From contig DYIG01000031.1 in assembly GCA_020723725.1 (NCBI GenBank), positions 1 to 6,750 of the forward strand: a stretch of 6,750 nt of DNA. Reading direction: 5' to 3'. A model generated the notes under the pieces. It had not been told where the DNA came from, made no database searches, and saw only the letters and a list, made by a program, of their open reading frames with translations. This document shows positions 6,362-6,750 of this stretch, in pieces (position 1 is the first letter of the stretch; the number at the start of each line of letters is the position of its first letter). The stretch comes from Thermaerobacter marianensis. Its GTDB lineage: Bacteria; Bacillota; Sulfobacillia; DYIH01; DYIG01. Position numbers and translations under genes: made by a program.

Positions 6362-6750
6362 GGTTTGGCGATTTGCTGGCCAGTTTTGCCGAGTTGGTGC
6401 GTGTGGTTCAAAGGCTTCGGGGGCCCGGGGGCTGCCCGTGGGACAGGGAGCAGACGCACCGGTCTTTGCGACCGTTTGTTATCGAAGAGGCATATGAGGT
6501 AGTCGACGCTATAAATAGCGGCAATGCTGCAGCGATACGTGAGGAATTAGGGGATCTCCTTCTCCAGGTTGTATTGCACAGTGTCATTGCAGAAGAAACG
6601 GGTGACTTCCGTTTATCCCAGGTCATAGAGGGCATAACAGAGAAGATTATTCGCCGGCACCCGCATGTGTTCGAGGCAGGGGACAGCGGGATTGATTCCA
6701 ACCAGGTTCGCCAGAACTGGGATGCTATAAAGCGCCAGGAAAAAGGGGAT
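6358..6750 (+). CDS. mazG: MazG nucleoside triphosphate pyrophosphohydrolase, 3'-truncated by the window edge
   Basis: MazG hydrolyses nucleoside triphosphates, including non-canonical ones, to the monophosphate and pyrophosphate; in E. coli it also affects ppGpp levels. The frame is open to the end of the window (131 codons). Family signatures are RLRGPGGCPWDREQTHRSL (residues 19-37), the metal-binding EEAYE (43-47) with EELGD (62-66), that is EExxE...ExxD, then RRHPHVF and NWDAIKRQEK. These cover the first of the two MazG repeats of the E. coli-type protein (263 residues). The GTG at 6358 overlaps the yabM TGA by four bases (GTGA), which suggests translational coupling. It lacks a good Shine-Dalgarno; a TTG at 6373, 9 bases after TGAGG (6359-6363), is an alternative start. 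From either start the MazG domain begins at once, so the methylase-like N-terminal domain of Bacillus YabN is absent from this reading frame. Confidence 0.95.
   Translation, partial: MRFGDLLASFAELVRVVQRLRGPGGCPWDREQTHRSLRPFVIEEAYEVVDAINSGNAAAIREELGDLLLQVVLHSVIAEETGDFRLSQVIEGITEKIIRRHPHVFEAGDSGIDSNQVRQNWDAIKRQEKGD

Noticed and set aside
6408..6701. A 97-codon minus-strand frame opposite mazG
   Set aside because: The plus strand here has the full MazG signature with no stop; the minus-strand product has no recognisable features.
1..6750. Mobile elements, CRISPR arrays, tRNA or rRNA genes, toxin-antitoxin or defence genes
   Set aside because: The window was read for direct and inverted repeats, spacer arrays, RNA gene signatures and foreign base composition; none was seen, and coding genes of normal families fill it.

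Overview
The window is a housekeeping and sporulation locus from an endospore-forming Firmicute, most likely a moderate-GC member of the Clostridia (the Desulfotomaculum/Pelotomaculum-type Peptococcaceae would fit; this is inference from gene content, order and base composition, not a database match). Five genes, all on the + strand, lie in the order pth - mfd - spoVT - yabM (SpoVB/MurJ-type flippase) - mazG. This is the conserved neighbourhood known from Bacillus subtilis (pth/spoVC, fin, mfd, spoVT, yabM, yabN), with two differences: no fin gene between pth and mfd, and a mazG gene that seems to begin directly at its MazG domain, without the N-terminal methylase-like domain of YabN.

Layout. 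Positions 1-453 hold the 3' three quarters of pth (its start lies outside the window). Mfd (464-4012) follows after 10 bases, with a Shine-Dalgarno sequence that overlaps the pth stop codon, so the two are probably co-transcribed and translationally close. A 60-base gap precedes spoVT (4073-4636) and contains a good candidate sigma-G promoter whose -35 box overlaps the mfd stop codon. spoVT is closed by a strong intrinsic terminator (4678-4714). A TATAAT-like box follows at once and precedes yabM (4751-6361). mazG starts at a GTG that overlaps the yabM stop by four bases and runs off the right edge.

How the genes fit together. pth (recycling of peptidyl-tRNA), mfd (transcription-coupled DNA repair) and mazG (NTP pyrophosphohydrolase) are vegetative quality-control functions. 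spoVT is a forespore regulator of the sigma-G regulon, and the yabM-type lipid flippase family has members in peptidoglycan and spore cortex synthesis. The layout suggests a vegetative pth-mfd unit, a mainly forespore-driven spoVT unit, and a separate yabM-mazG unit that may continue to the right.

No mobile element, CRISPR array, tRNA, rRNA or unexplained large gap was seen; more than 95% of the window is coding. I do not see an undescribed system here. The points worth a second look are small: the sigma-G promoter, an Asn-to-Arg change in Pth, the missing fin gene, the methylase-less mazG, and a small hairpin before mazG.
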